A stretch of DNA of 64,000 nucleotides, taken from positions 161,773 to 225,772 of the forward strand of contig NZ_FMYY01000009.1 in the NCBI RefSeq assembly GCF_900101595.1. Reading direction: 5' to 3'. Positions 8,603-16,946 of this stretch are shown here, in pieces. Position 1 is the stretch's first letter. Every line of letters starts with the position of its first letter. Source of the DNA: Paenibacillus sp. cl123. GTDB lineage: Bacteria > Bacillota > Bacilli > Paenibacillales > NBRC-103111. The translations under genes were made by a program, and so were the position numbers. Under the pieces are notes generated by a model, which worked only from the letters and a program-made list of their open reading frames with translations, made no database searches and had not been told where the DNA came from.

Positions 8603-8890
8603 CTATATAGTGCCAATAGAAATCCATGTGAACCCTATATTTGCATCAGCGTTAACAGTTGCCGAACCACTTGTTAATGATTTTTTGCGTACTGTAAATC
8701 CTGTGCTTGTAACATCGTATACTTCCAAGGTTTGAAGTTTTGTAGGATCATTTTGATTGACAGAGGCAACTACATTCGGTGTCGTCCCCGTCTTATATGA
8801 CTGAGTAAATGTTATTGTCACAACCGCTGTAGCTGTCCATTCGGTACCCGTTTGAATCGTAGCTAATGATAACGTTAGGAACACTGGCAT
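8603..8890 (-). CDS. Phage tail-associated H-type-lectin-like domain protein
   Basis: The protein is 95 residues with no signal peptide. It is all-beta in character: GTEWTATAVVTITFTQSY, then TPNVVASVNQND, VYDVTSTGFTVRKKS and a final FTWISIG resemble the H-type lectin fold found at the end of many phage tail fibres. ATG 8890 has an excellent site (GGGAGGATCTT). It directly follows the tailspike gene, so a role in receptor recognition is likely, probably as part of the tail fibre complex. The identification rests on pattern similarity only. Confidence 0.65.
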   Translation of the reverse strand: MPVFLTLSLATIQTGTEWTATAVVTITFTQSYKTGTTPNVVASVNQNDPTKLQTLEVYDVTSTGFTVRKKSLTSGSATVNADANIGFTWISIGTI

Positions 8891-8908
8891 AAGATCCTCC
8901 CTTATGCT

Positions 8909-9745
8909 TTATTCCCTCCTGATAAAAAACAGTGGTTTTCAATGGGTTATAAATTGTTCCTGATAGTTCGTCTAACTCAAAACCTGGGAAGGTAGAAAAA
9001 AAAATTTCATTCCCACTATTCACCGTTGATTCTTCGTAGATGCTTTGTGACTTTGCTTCGTCAGCGTGGCAGTTATTGATAAAGTAATTCCCACCTTTAA
9101 TGTAGATGGAATGGTCCGTATCCAAGTTAAAAACAAAATAGCAATCATTTACATAGTTCTTGCCATCCTCAAAAACTAAGCTTGATTTACCTTGGTTAGC
9201 TTCAAACCAACACGAATTTAAGATCGTCGCTATACTATTGGGTGTGCTGCCCTCACTACCGATATTCGGACCGACATATACACCACCAGTTGTCGCATCA
9301 TTGAGCGTGCCATTTCCTTCAATATCGCAATCGTTACAGGTTAGTACTCTGCCGTTGTCAAACCATATCCCCCACTTTGTATTTCCAGCCATGATACACT
9401 TTTCTAGGATATTCAAGTTTGGGTATCCACCGCCTGCATTACTGACAAACTTATCAAATTTTAAACCGATTTCAGCGAATTCAAAAATACAGTTAACAAA
9501 ACGATTTGATATTCCACCAAGAGACTCGAAACCAATTGACCCATTCCGAAATAGACAAGAGTCTATTGTTGACCTGACCATATCATAGGACCTAAACACT
9601 GCCGGAGTATTCCCTGTGACACCTTCAAACGCTATATTCTCGATGGTTAAGTCTGCGGTAAAATTGATAGATGACGGATCACCTAAAATAAACAAGGGTT
9701 CCCCATCGGCAAATTTACGAAGAACAGCTTCGGTGAATGGGCCTC
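8909..9745 (-). pseudogene. Tailspike-like right-handed beta-helix protein, 5' truncated
   Basis: About 275 residues show the Asn/Gly-rich, short-period pattern of parallel beta-helix (pectate-lyase-fold) phage tailspikes (LTIENIAFEGVTGNTPAVF, CLFRNGSIGFES, DCDIEGNGTLND). The start is gone: beyond about 9745 the frame is only the antisense of the serine recombinase. At the 3' end a T-run at 8920s offers a frame ending KTTVF-IRRE and TAA at 8911-8909, which places the lectin gene's ribosome site correctly. The open frame itself runs on to 8793 out of register. Normally these proteins bind or cleave surface polysaccharide. Confidence 0.65.
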
Positions 9746-10575
9746 CAACCGAAAGTACAAGGGCGACTATACATGGGACGTATCCAGCTCGAAGGACGAC
9801 GAGGGGCGACGGAACACCAACAATAAAAAGCCACAGACGGAGCAAATCCATATTCCCGGTGTCATACCGGCGATCATAGAGCCTCAGCTGTGGGAACGTG
9901 TGAATGCCAAGATGGGCGAACGGAAGCATAAAGCAGGAAGGATGAAGGCCAAGGTGAACTACTTACTGACGGGCAAGGTTGTATGCGGCCAGTGCGGGGC
10001 GTTGTATGCCGGCAATTCTTATCGTAATCCCAAGAGCGCGGACAACAATCTGCTGAGCTACTACAAGTGCCAGGGCAAATGCGGGAACACTAGCGTCCGC
10101 AAGGATGATCTTGAAGTCCTTGTTTCGGAGAAATTGTCCGAGCTTCTCGGAGGATGGCACGGCGCGGATCGCGGTCAGAGTGCAGGAGCTCTATGCCCAG
10201 GAGCGCCAACAGTATACTAGCGACATCGAGCCGATCAAGCAGGAAATTGCGGAGCTTGAGGGGAAAATCAAGAATTGGATGGCCGCGCTGGGCAGTGGCG
10301 TGAAGAGTGTCATCGACTATATCAAGGAAGCCGAACAGCGCAAGGAAGCGCTGGAGTTTAAGCTGAGCCGCGCCGAAGCGATCCAGAAGACGAACGTGCT
10401 GGACGAGCAGCTGATTTCCACCATCATAAATGACAAGAAGCACCTGCTCCTGTCCGGGGAAGAAGAGGACAGAAGGCAAGTGCTTCAAGAATACGTTGAC
10501 CGTGTAGTGATCCAGCCATCCACCGATATCAACCATTACGATGTTGAGATCACCTACAGGGTTTTTCAGCAATGG
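9741..10575 (+). pseudogene. Large serine recombinase (phage integrase), 5' truncated and frameshifted
   Basis: The segment begins inside the recombinase domain (NRKYKGDYTWDVSSSKDDEG, then IHIPGVIPAIIEPQLWERV). It continues through the zinc ribbon (CGQCGALYAGNSY then YYKCQGKCGN) and, after a frameshift near 10140-10160, the coiled coil (QELYAQERQQYTSDIEPIKQ and following) and a typical VDRVVIQPST C-terminal segment. The N-terminal catalytic Ser domain is missing, so it is inactive. The second frame runs past 10571 into the tmRNA gene, so the element edge cuts here. It is the probable former integrase of the element. Confidence 0.8.
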
Positions 10576-10933
10576 AGACGAGGGGAGTCGAACCCCTGTC
10601 CGAAGATAACGCCACACAGGCATCTACGGGTGTAGTCACAGTTTTGATGTCACCTAAGAGGACGCCCCGTAACCGGCTTCTTCCTAGGTCAGCCTGATTG
10701 TCTTCTTCAGCTCACCCCAGGCGGAGATGAGACAGCGTATCCCACTAAGGTTGAGCCCCTATCCCGGCACATGGGCGATGCAGGGTAGAAGCCGCATCAC
10801 AGGTTATTAAGCTGCGAAAGCGAGTTGTTGTTGTTGTTTGCCAGTTAATTGGCGTTAGCGTTGATGAAGCGGACGCTCCCCACTACCCGCAACCCATGCT
10901 CGAACTATCCCCGTCGAATCCAAGAACGTCCCC
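10573..10933 (-). ncRNA. ssrA: tmRNA
   Basis: The 5' end reads GGGGACGTTCTTGGATTCGACG (10933 downward) and pairs with CGTCTCC next to 10573, giving the seven-base tRNA-like acceptor stem. The GGTTCGACTCC T-arm is present. The tag frame starts at GGC 10842 and reads GKQQQQLAFAA, followed by two TAA stops at 10809-10804; with the charged Ala this gives AGKQQQQLAFAA. Discriminator A is at 10573, and the following bases are TTG rather than CCA, so CCA would be added after transcription. The RNA rescues stalled ribosomes with SmpB, which is encoded 257 bp upstream on the same strand. Confidence 0.93.
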
Positions 10934-11101
10934 GCATAGGTGGACCCCGTCGGGGGTCCTAAACTTGCTTAAAAGGTTATGATGAAAAACTTATCAGCCG
11001 ATCCAAAACCTGTAGATCCGTGATCCTGACTGACTTGCTGTCTGACTTGGCATTTGATGTTGCTGACTTGCGCCTAGGCTGACTTCCTTTGGCGCTTCTT
11101 T

Positions 11102-11130
11102 AGTATAACATAAGTCCGCTAGAATTGCAG
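11102..11130 (-). promoter_or_regulatory. Candidate ssrA promoter (extended -10)
   Basis: On the minus strand TATACT (11107-11102) is preceded by TG one base away and, 17 bp further, by CTGCAA, a weak -35. It would start RNA about 160 bases before the mature tmRNA end, so a 5' leader would be trimmed. The stretch 10934-11101 contains no gene; it carries four spaced TGACTT motifs (11030-11090). Confidence 0.45.
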
Positions 11131-11189
11131 GCCGACTTGTTGGAAGCGGCGGAAATATTCGGTGGACCTGTACCCTGAGTTCTATATGA

Positions 11190-11675
11190 CTAGCGCGCTA
11201 CCTTCTGGCGCTCGCGCAGCGCCCGCTGAATATCCCGCTGAGCATCGCGCTTGGCGTCGCTCTCCCGCTTGTCATACTGCTTCTTGCCTCGGCCGAGGCC
11301 AATCAGCAGCTTGGCATAGCCGTTGCGGATATATACCTTGAGCGGTACGAGCGTATAGCCTTCCCGCTTAACATGACCGATCAGCTTGCTGATCTCGGTC
11401 TTCTTCAAGAGAAGCTTGCGCGCCCTTGTCGGATCGCTGGGATTGTGGCGGTTGCCCTGCTCGAAGGGACTGATATGCATGTTATGAATGAAGGCTTCGC
11501 CGTTGCGGATCGTGGCGAAAGCATCGCCGATATTCGATCTTCCCAGCCGCAGAGACTTGATCTCCGTACCGGTCAGCACCAGGCCGCATTCATAAGTATC
11601 CTCGATAAAGTAATCATGTGACGCTTTCTTATTCTGCGCCAGCAGCTTACCGTCGCTCTTCTTGCTCATCGGCAC
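11190..11675 (-). CDS. smpB: SsrA-binding protein SmpB
   Basis: This small basic RNA-binding protein (161 residues from GTG 11675; ATG two codons later is also possible) holds tmRNA in the ribosomal A site. It has the OB-fold signature [28 protein letters not shown] and the [12 protein letters not shown] core. The C-terminal [16 protein letters not shown] basic tail folds into the mRNA channel. The GGGG of the ribosome site lies five bases before GTG. It sits between rnr and ssrA, the standard Firmicute order, and all three genes act in ribosome rescue and decay of the defective message. Confidence 0.97.
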   Translation of the reverse strand: MPMSKKSDGKLLAQNKKASHDYFIEDTYECGLVLTGTEIKSLRLGRSNIGDAFATIRNGEAFIHNMHISPFEQGNRHNPSDPTRARKLLLKKTEISKLIGHVKREGYTLVPLKVYIRNGYAKLLIGLGRGKKQYDKRESDAKRDAQRDIQRALRERQKVAR

Positions 11676-11756
11676 CGTGACCCCTTTCCTCCAGCGGTTC
11701 CCACAAAATAGGGATGGAGTTCATTGTACCAAACTCCATCCCCAGAAATCAAGCGC

Positions 11757-14414
11757 CTAACGCTTGACGGTCTTCTTGCGCTTCTTCTTGGCGAAGCCGA
11801 TGCCCGCCGGCGATCCGCCGCCCGCTTCAGCCCCACCGGCGCTGCCGCCGGTGGAGCGCCCGCGCTTGCCACCAGCGCCGCGGCCGACGGCCTCTAGCGC
11901 GCGGGCCTTCGCCGCTCCGGCGCCCTTGCCGCGGCCACCGCCGCTGCGCTTGCCTGCGCCTGCGCCGGCCCCGGCGCCGAAGCCGCCCGGGCTCGCTGCG
12001 GCCGCGCCGTCGCCGTCGCGGCTGCCGCCGAAGCCCGGCGCCGCCTCGCCCCGGCGGGCGTTGCGCTCGCCGCCCGCTTCGCCGGCGCCTGCTGCCTGCC
12101 GCTCCCGGCGGCCCGGCCTAGCCGCGCTGCCGCTCCGCCCGGCAGCCTTGCCGCTGCGGCCTCCGGCTGCGCTGCGTCCGGCGGCGAAGCCGCCGCGGGC
12201 GCCGCCGCCCTTGCGTTTGTCCTTGCGGACCGCGTTCAGCGCGTCGACCAGGCTGATCTTTTGCTGCCTCGGCTTCATATCGACCATCGCGAAATCCACG
12301 GTCTTCTCGTCCATGTTGACGCGCGACACGCGAACCTTGACCTCGTCGCCGAGCCGGTAAATCTTCGAGGTCCGCTCGCCGATGAGCGCATGCTGCGCTT
12401 CGTGATAATGATAATAGTCATCGGACATATCCGAGAGCCGGATCAGTCCTTCGACCGTGTTGTCCAGCTCGATGAAGATTCCGAAGCTCGTCACGCTGCT
12501 GATAATGCCGTCAAATTCCTCGCCGACTTTATCCAGCATGAATTCGGCTTTTTTCAGCGCCTCGGTCTCCCGCTCGGCATCGACGGCGACACGCTCGCGC
12601 TCGGACGACTGGCGGGCGATATCCTCCATACGCGAAGCCAAATATTCATGGCGCTGGTCGGTCAGCGCCCCTCCGCTCTCCAGCACCTCGCGGATGACCC
12701 GGTGGATGATTAAGTCGGGATACCGCCGGATCGGGGAGGTGAAGTGCGAATAATATTCAGCGGCCAGGCCGTAATGGCCCATACTGTTTGCATCATAACG
12801 CGCTTGCTTCATGGAACGGAGCATGACGGTGCTGATAACCGTTTCTTCCTTGGTTCCTTTAATCTCCTCCAGCAGCGTTTGCAGGGCACGGGGATGCACC
12901 GTATTGCCTTTGCCACGCACCACATAGCCGAAGTTCGTAATAAATTCCATAAAGTGCTGCAGCTTCTCGCCGTCCGGGTCCTCGTGAATCCGGTACAGGA
13001 AAGGCACCTTCAGCCAGTAGAAATGCTCCGCCACCGTTTCGTTGGCCGCCAGCATGAACTCTTCGATAATCATCTCCGCAATGGTCCGGTCCCGCTTGAT
13101 GATATCCGTCGGCTTGCCTTCCTCGTCGACAAGAATCTTGGATTCCTGGAAGTCAAAGTCGATCGCGCCGCGCTTCATTCGTCGGCCACGAAGCTTGGTC
13201 GCCAGCTCCTCCATCAGACGGAAGTCGTCCATCAGGTAGCCGTATTTCTCCACCAGCTCGGGATCGGGCGTTTCCTCCGTTAGCAGCAGGCGGACATTTT
13301 TGTAGGTCATCCGCTCGCTCGTGCGAATTACACTGGTAAAAATATCATGACGCACTACGTTCGCATTGGCATCGAATTCCATCTCGCAGGACATCGTCAG
13401 CCGGTCCACCTGCGGGTTCAACGAACAGATCCCGTTAGACAACCGATGCGGCAGCATTGGAATGACTCTGTCGACCAAATAAACGCTCGTCCCCCGGTTA
13501 TAAGCTTCCTGATCGAGCGCCGAGCCCTCGCGTACATAATAGCTCACATCGGCGATATGCACGCCCAGCACATAGTTGCCGTTCTCCAGCCGCTCGACGT
13601 TGACCGCGTCGTCCAGGTCCTTGGCGTCCTCGCCATCGATCGTGACAATCCGCTTGCCGCGCAGATCGCGCCGCCCTTGGCTGCGGATTTCTTCCTCGGT
13701 GATCGATTCCGGCGCAGCGGTCGCTTCCTCCATCACATCGTCCGGGAACGACTCCGGCAGCCCATGCTTGCGGATAATGGAGAGAATATCGACACCGGGA
13801 TCGTTGCGATGCCCCAGTATTTCGATAACCTCGCCTTGAGCAGCGGCACGTCCCTCGGGATAAGTTACAATATTTACGACGACCTTATGCCCGTCCATCG
13901 CCCCGTTGAACGCTTCCTTCGGGATAAAAATATCCCGTACAACCCGCTTATCGTCAGGCACGACGAACGCATATTCTTCATGGGCCTGAAACAACCCGAC
14001 AATTCTCGTATTGCTGCGGCTGACGACGCGCACGACCTCGCCTTCCATGCGGCCGCCCGACGCGCTCTTCGAATTTACCCGCACGAGAACGATATCCCCG
14101 TTCATCGCGGTGCCCATATCATTGGCATGAATATAAATGTCCGGCAGCTCCCGGTCCTCGGGAATCAGGAACCCGAAGCCTTTGGCATGGGCCTGAAGCT
14201 TGCCGCGAAGCAGATTCATCCGCTCGGGAACGCCATAACGATCATTGCGCGTGCGGAGAATAAGACCTTCATTCTCGAGATCGTTCAGCAGCTTGATGAA
14301 GGACTTGAATGCCACTGCATCCTCCAGCGCAAATTGCTGCTCCAGCTCTTGATAAGTCATCGGCTTATAGGCGGTTTCTTTCATAAAATCCAGCAGCGCT
14401 TCTTTGGTTACCAT
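11757..14414 (-). CDS. rnr: Ribonuclease R with long Gly/Ala/Arg-rich C-terminal tail
   Basis: This is a processive 3'-5' exoribonuclease of 885 residues. Domain order is an N-terminal winged helix (1-60), two cold-shock domains (from about 68 and 145), the catalytic RNB domain with TIDGEDAKDLDDA at about 258-270 (metal-binding Asp cluster), and an S1 domain (GIISSVTSFGIFIELDNTVEG). The last ~150 residues are a repetitive Gly/Ala/Arg/Ser tail ending in KKKRKKTVKR, encoded by extremely GC-rich DNA (about 11,760-12,210). Basic tails occur in RNase R and help with structured RNA, but this one is long. RNase R degrades non-stop mRNAs handled by SmpB-tmRNA. Confidence 0.95.
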   Translation of the reverse strand: MVTKEALLDFMKETAYKPMTYQELEQQFALEDAVAFKSFIKLLNDLENEGLILRTRNDRYGVPERMNLLRGKLQAHAKGFGFLIPEDRELPDIYIHANDMGTAMNGDIVLVRVNSKSASGGRMEGEVVRVVSRSNTRIVGLFQAHEEYAFVVPDDKRVVRDIFIPKEAFNGAMDGHKVVVNIVTYPEGRAAAQGEVIEILGHRNDPGVDILSIIRKHGLPESFPDDVMEEATAAPESITEEEIRSQGRRDLRGKRIVTIDGEDAKDLDDAVNVERLENGNYVLGVHIADVSYYVREGSALDQEAYNRGTSVYLVDRVIPMLPHRLSNGICSLNPQVDRLTMSCEMEFDANANVVRHDIFTSVIRTSERMTYKNVRLLLTEETPDPELVEKYGYLMDDFRLMEELATKLRGRRMKRGAIDFDFQESKILVDEEGKPTDIIKRDRTIAEMIIEEFMLAANETVAEHFYWLKVPFLYRIHEDPDGEKLQHFMEFITNFGYVVRGKGNTVHPRALQTLLEEIKGTKEETVISTVMLRSMKQARYDANSMGHYGLAAEYYSHFTSPIRRYPDLIIHRVIREVLESGGALTDQRHEYLASRMEDIARQSSERERVAVDAERETEALKKAEFMLDKVGEEFDGIISSVTSFGIFIELDNTVEGLIRLSDMSDDYYHYHEAQHALIGERTSKIYRLGDEVKVRVSRVNMDEKTVDFAMVDMKPRQQKISLVDALNAVRKDKRKGGGARGGFAAGRSAAGGRSGKAAGRSGSAARPGRRERQAAGAGEAGGERNARRGEAAPGFGGSRDGDGAAAASPGGFGAGAGAGAGKRSGGGRGKGAGAAKARALEAVGRGAGGKRGRSTGGSAGGAEAGGGSPAGIGFAKKKRKKTVKR

Positions 14415-14641
14415 CGTGAGTCACCCCTTGTCTGTCTATCTTATGCGGGCGCTGTTCATCTCCGCCTGTTTCGTTGTCCCGTATAGGTCAAGCTTGCCCA
14501 AAAAAGCGGCATTCTCTTCATAATACCCGCTCAACCCGGGTAGAAAACTTTTTTCAAGCTTGTTCATCATTAATCTATGTAAACAGGCATCTTCTGATTC
14601 TCGAGACCGAAGCCGGTCGCCTGCGCGATAGCGATAGCTAC

Positions 14642-14672
14642 AAAAAAACAGCAGGAGCATGAACCCCTGCTG
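14642..14672 (-). terminator. Terminator after secG
   Basis: On the minus strand CAGCAGG (14672-14666) and CCTGCTG (14655-14649) form a stem followed by seven T. It lies about 15 bp past the secG stop and separates it from rnr. The remaining bases to rnr (14415-14641) hold no convincing gene. Confidence 0.85.
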
Positions 14673-14685
14673 TCGTTTGGTATGT

Positions 14686-14925
14686 TTAGACAGATCTGAC
14701 GAAATAAGCAACCACAATCGTCAGTATAAAGAAAATGACGGCGAGTACCATCGTCAAACGCTGGAGGAACAGCTCCATCCCGCGCGCCTTCTGCTTGCCG
14801 AACAAGTGCTCCGCACCCCCGGAGATGGCACCGGATAATCCAGCGCTCTTGCCCGGTTGCAGCAATACCGCCAGTATTAATCCAATAGACGCAATCACCA
14901 AAACAATCTTCAGTGCAATTTCCAT
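14686..14925 (-). CDS. secG: Protein translocase subunit SecG
   Basis: SecG is a small inner-membrane subunit of the SecYEG channel that assists SecA-driven protein export. The 79 residues have two hydrophobic helices separated by the conserved polar loop KSAGLSGAISGGAEHLFGK. Start ATG 14925 is chosen over the upstream in-frame start because GGAGGTGTGAAG precedes it closely and it gives the usual SecG length. It lies just upstream of rnr, as in many Bacilli. Confidence 0.95.
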   Translation of the reverse strand: MEIALKIVLVIASIGLILAVLLQPGKSAGLSGAISGGAEHLFGKQKARGMELFLQRLTMVLAVIFFILTIVVAYFVRSV

Positions 14926-15083
14926 CTTCACACCTCCTACGAGCAGCGTTCCGCTAACTTGTCCGTAAATAGACAGCATGCATAGTATAACACAAAAAAA
15001 TCCTTATGACAATTCCGGTTCCAGGGACAAAACAATCAGCCTCCATCCCGGCAGAGGGGACCGAGGCTAATCGCCCCACTTCG

Positions 15084-16019
15084 TCAGAACAACAGCCGTC
15101 TGCTCGATATTTTGGCTGAGAGTATGTGACCGGCATTCGAATTACTGTGCCCGCACTCGAGCGGCGGGGGACCGACGTAAGCGGTCTCCCTTCCTTCGAT
15201 CGTAAGCACGCCGGGCTCCAGGGTAACGAGGGCGTACAAGCCTTCCCGGTACGGAGCGGTGCGGGCCAAGAGGGGATGCGATTCCGTAATCTCCTCCGAA
15301 TAGCGGACGCGTTCGTAGTCCTTGCCCATATAGAAGTAAGACATGCTATTAATATGGATGAAATAAATATCATCGATCACCTTCACGCCGTCCAGATGGC
15401 TGTGGCCATTCATACAAGCGACCACCTTGCGGAATCCTGCCTCTGCATTCGCTTCTCTTAGCACCGCGAGCAGCTCGTCGCTGTTCTGGATACCGATGTT
15501 GAAGCCGAGATGGACGGATTCCAGATTTTGATGGCTGAAGATGATCGTAGATTTGCCCGTTGCTGCCAGATCGCCCTTCAGCCAATCCAGCTGCTCAGGC
15601 GTCACGTTGCCGATATGCTTCGGATGCTTGTGATAATTTCCATGCGCATAGTCGGCATACCCGTCCTCCAAGTTCAGGTAGTTCGTATCGAGCACGACAA
15701 AGTGGTAATCGCCGCTGTCGAACGAATAATAATTGCGCGGCATTCCTAGATAATCCATCATCTCCTGCTTGCCGCATCGATCCATGTCATGATTGCCCAG
15801 CACATGATACGCAGGACCCGCAAACCGTTCCCAGATGCTGACGAAATGCTTGTTTTCCGGTTTCGGATAGCAGAAATCGCCGAGCTGCACGATAAAGTCC
15901 GCCCGCTCCCGGTTCATATGGTCGACGAACTCTGCCAGCCGCTCCTCCGCCTTGTACATAAAGTCCTGATGAACATCCGCCATCAAGCCGAACCTGATCT
16001 TTGCTCCGTTGCCGCTCAT
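15084..16019 (-). CDS. Calcineurin-like metallophosphoesterase in a sugar ABC operon
   Basis: The 311-residue protein has the metallophosphoesterase motifs in order: ADVHQD, GDFCY, GNHDM, a SHQN segment and NGHSHLDG, giving the two-metal site. No signal peptide is seen, so it is probably cytoplasmic. It is the last gene of the sbp-lplB-lplC cluster, 20 bp behind the second permease, so it may dephosphorylate or cleave a phosphoester derived from the imported compound. The last ~20 residues (after GPPPLECGHS) are unlike the rest and may be variable. Substrate unknown. Confidence 0.85.
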   Translation of the reverse strand: MSGNGAKIRFGLMADVHQDFMYKAEERLAEFVDHMNRERADFIVQLGDFCYPKPENKHFVSIWERFAGPAYHVLGNHDMDRCGKQEMMDYLGMPRNYYSFDSGDYHFVVLDTNYLNLEDGYADYAHGNYHKHPKHIGNVTPEQLDWLKGDLAATGKSTIIFSHQNLESVHLGFNIGIQNSDELLAVLREANAEAGFRKVVACMNGHSHLDGVKVIDDIYFIHINSMSYFYMGKDYERVRYSEEITESHPLLARTAPYREGLYALVTLEPGVLTIEGRETAYVGPPPLECGHSNSNAGHILSAKISSRRLLF

Positions 16020-16039
16020 TGCCTCTTCTCCCCTACATC

Positions 16040-16939
16040 CTATTCTTTGACCGAACCAAGCACGATCCCATGCACGAAATATCTTTGCAGCAGCGGGTAA
16101 ATCAGCAAAATCGGCACCATGCTGATCATGATTTTCGCCGCATTCAGCCCCTGATCCGACGTCTGCATCAGCAGCTTCAGCGTTTCCGCATCCAGATCTT
16201 CATATTGGGCCGGCTGCCGCAGCAGCGTATTGATATACGTTTGCAGCGGCAGATTGGCCGAATCGTGGATCAGAATAAGCCCGTCGAAAAATGCGTTCCA
16301 ATGCCCGACGATACTGAACAGCGTCACGGTAGCGATAGCGGGCAAGGCGAGCGGGATGTACAGCCGGATCATCGTATACCAGGGACCGGCCCCGTCCATC
16401 ATCGCCGCTTCGTCCAGCTCCTTCGGCAGCGACTTGAAGAAATTCATCAGCAGAATAACGTTGAATACCGGTACCGCCCCCGGCAGCACTAGCGCCCAGA
16501 TCGTATCGATCAAGCCGACCGATTTGACCGTCAAATACCACGGAATCAGCCCTCCATGAAACAGCATGGAGACAACGACAATCCACATATAGACGTTCCG
16601 CGACCGGAACCTTTTGCTGTCGCGCGACAATGGGAACGCCATCAATACCGTTAATATAAATTGAATCGCCCCGCCCAGCAATACCCTTTTGACCGAAACG
16701 CCGAACGAGGTGAAAAACTGCTCATCTCCCATAAGCGTCGCATAGTTGGCCATGTTGAACTGAACCGGCCATACGGTCACCCGCCCCGCCGACACGGCCG
16801 CTTTATCACTGAAGGAAATCGCGACCGAATGCAGGATCGGAAACAGAGAGACAAAAGCGATAACGATCAGCATGGCCGCTATGGCAGCATCGGTGATCTT
16901 AGAGCCGAAGCTCTTCCCGTAAACCGGCAACGCAATCAC
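16040..16939 (-). CDS. Carbohydrate ABC transporter permease, LplC/YtcP type
   Basis: This inner-membrane permease has six hydrophobic helices and the EAA loop ELDEAAMMDGAGPWYTM-x-IRLYIPLALP near the middle, which contacts the ATPase. The frame is open up to 16999, overlapping the upstream permease. GTG 16939 (shown) or TTG 16930 is the likelier start; AGAGAGG lies just upstream and its spacing suits TTG better. It pairs with the LplB-type permease and the lipoprotein encoded before it to import an oligosaccharide. No ATPase is encoded here, as usual for this subfamily; an MsmX-type ATPase lies at 56 kb. Confidence 0.88.
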   Translation of the reverse strand: MIALPVYGKSFGSKITDAAIAAMLIVIAFVSLFPILHSVAISFSDKAAVSAGRVTVWPVQFNMANYATLMGDEQFFTSFGVSVKRVLLGGAIQFILTVLMAFPLSRDSKRFRSRNVYMWIVVVSMLFHGGLIPWYLTVKSVGLIDTIWALVLPGAVPVFNVILLMNFFKSLPKELDEAAMMDGAGPWYTMIRLYIPLALPAIATVTLFSIVGHWNAFFDGLILIHDSANLPLQTYINTLLRQPAQYEDLDAETLKLLMQTSDQGLNAAKIMISMVPILLIYPLLQRYFVHGIVLGSVKE

Positions 16940-16946
16940 AACCTCT

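Larger units (their letters stand above)
4024..10671. mobile_element. Degenerate prophage/integrative element at the 3' end of ssrA
   Basis: The segment is bounded by the displaced ssrA fragment on the left and the intact tmRNA 3' region on the right. It contains phage tail genes (5304-7141, 8603-9745), a possible lysogenic-conversion acyltransferase (7519-8529) and a large serine recombinase remnant (9741-10575) abutting the tmRNA end. Head, packaging, replication and lysis genes are absent. Several genes are frameshifted or truncated, so it is not mobile by itself. The boundaries rest on the 82-bp repeat; the exact crossover cannot be fixed because both copies have changed at the T-arm. Confidence 0.75.

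Noticed and set aside
8793..9929. A full 378-residue tailspike protein
   Set aside because: The first ~60 residues are only antisense of the serine recombinase, and the last ~40 are out of frame with the lectin gene. The credible part is about 8909-9745.
12261..14486. Long plus-strand open frames opposite rnr
   Set aside because: They are antisense to a clear RNase R coding frame, arise from its high GC content, and have no family resemblance or good start sites.
14436..14717. A 93-residue minus-strand frame between secG and rnr
   Set aside because: It overlaps the secG end and its terminator, has no ribosome site and shows no family features.
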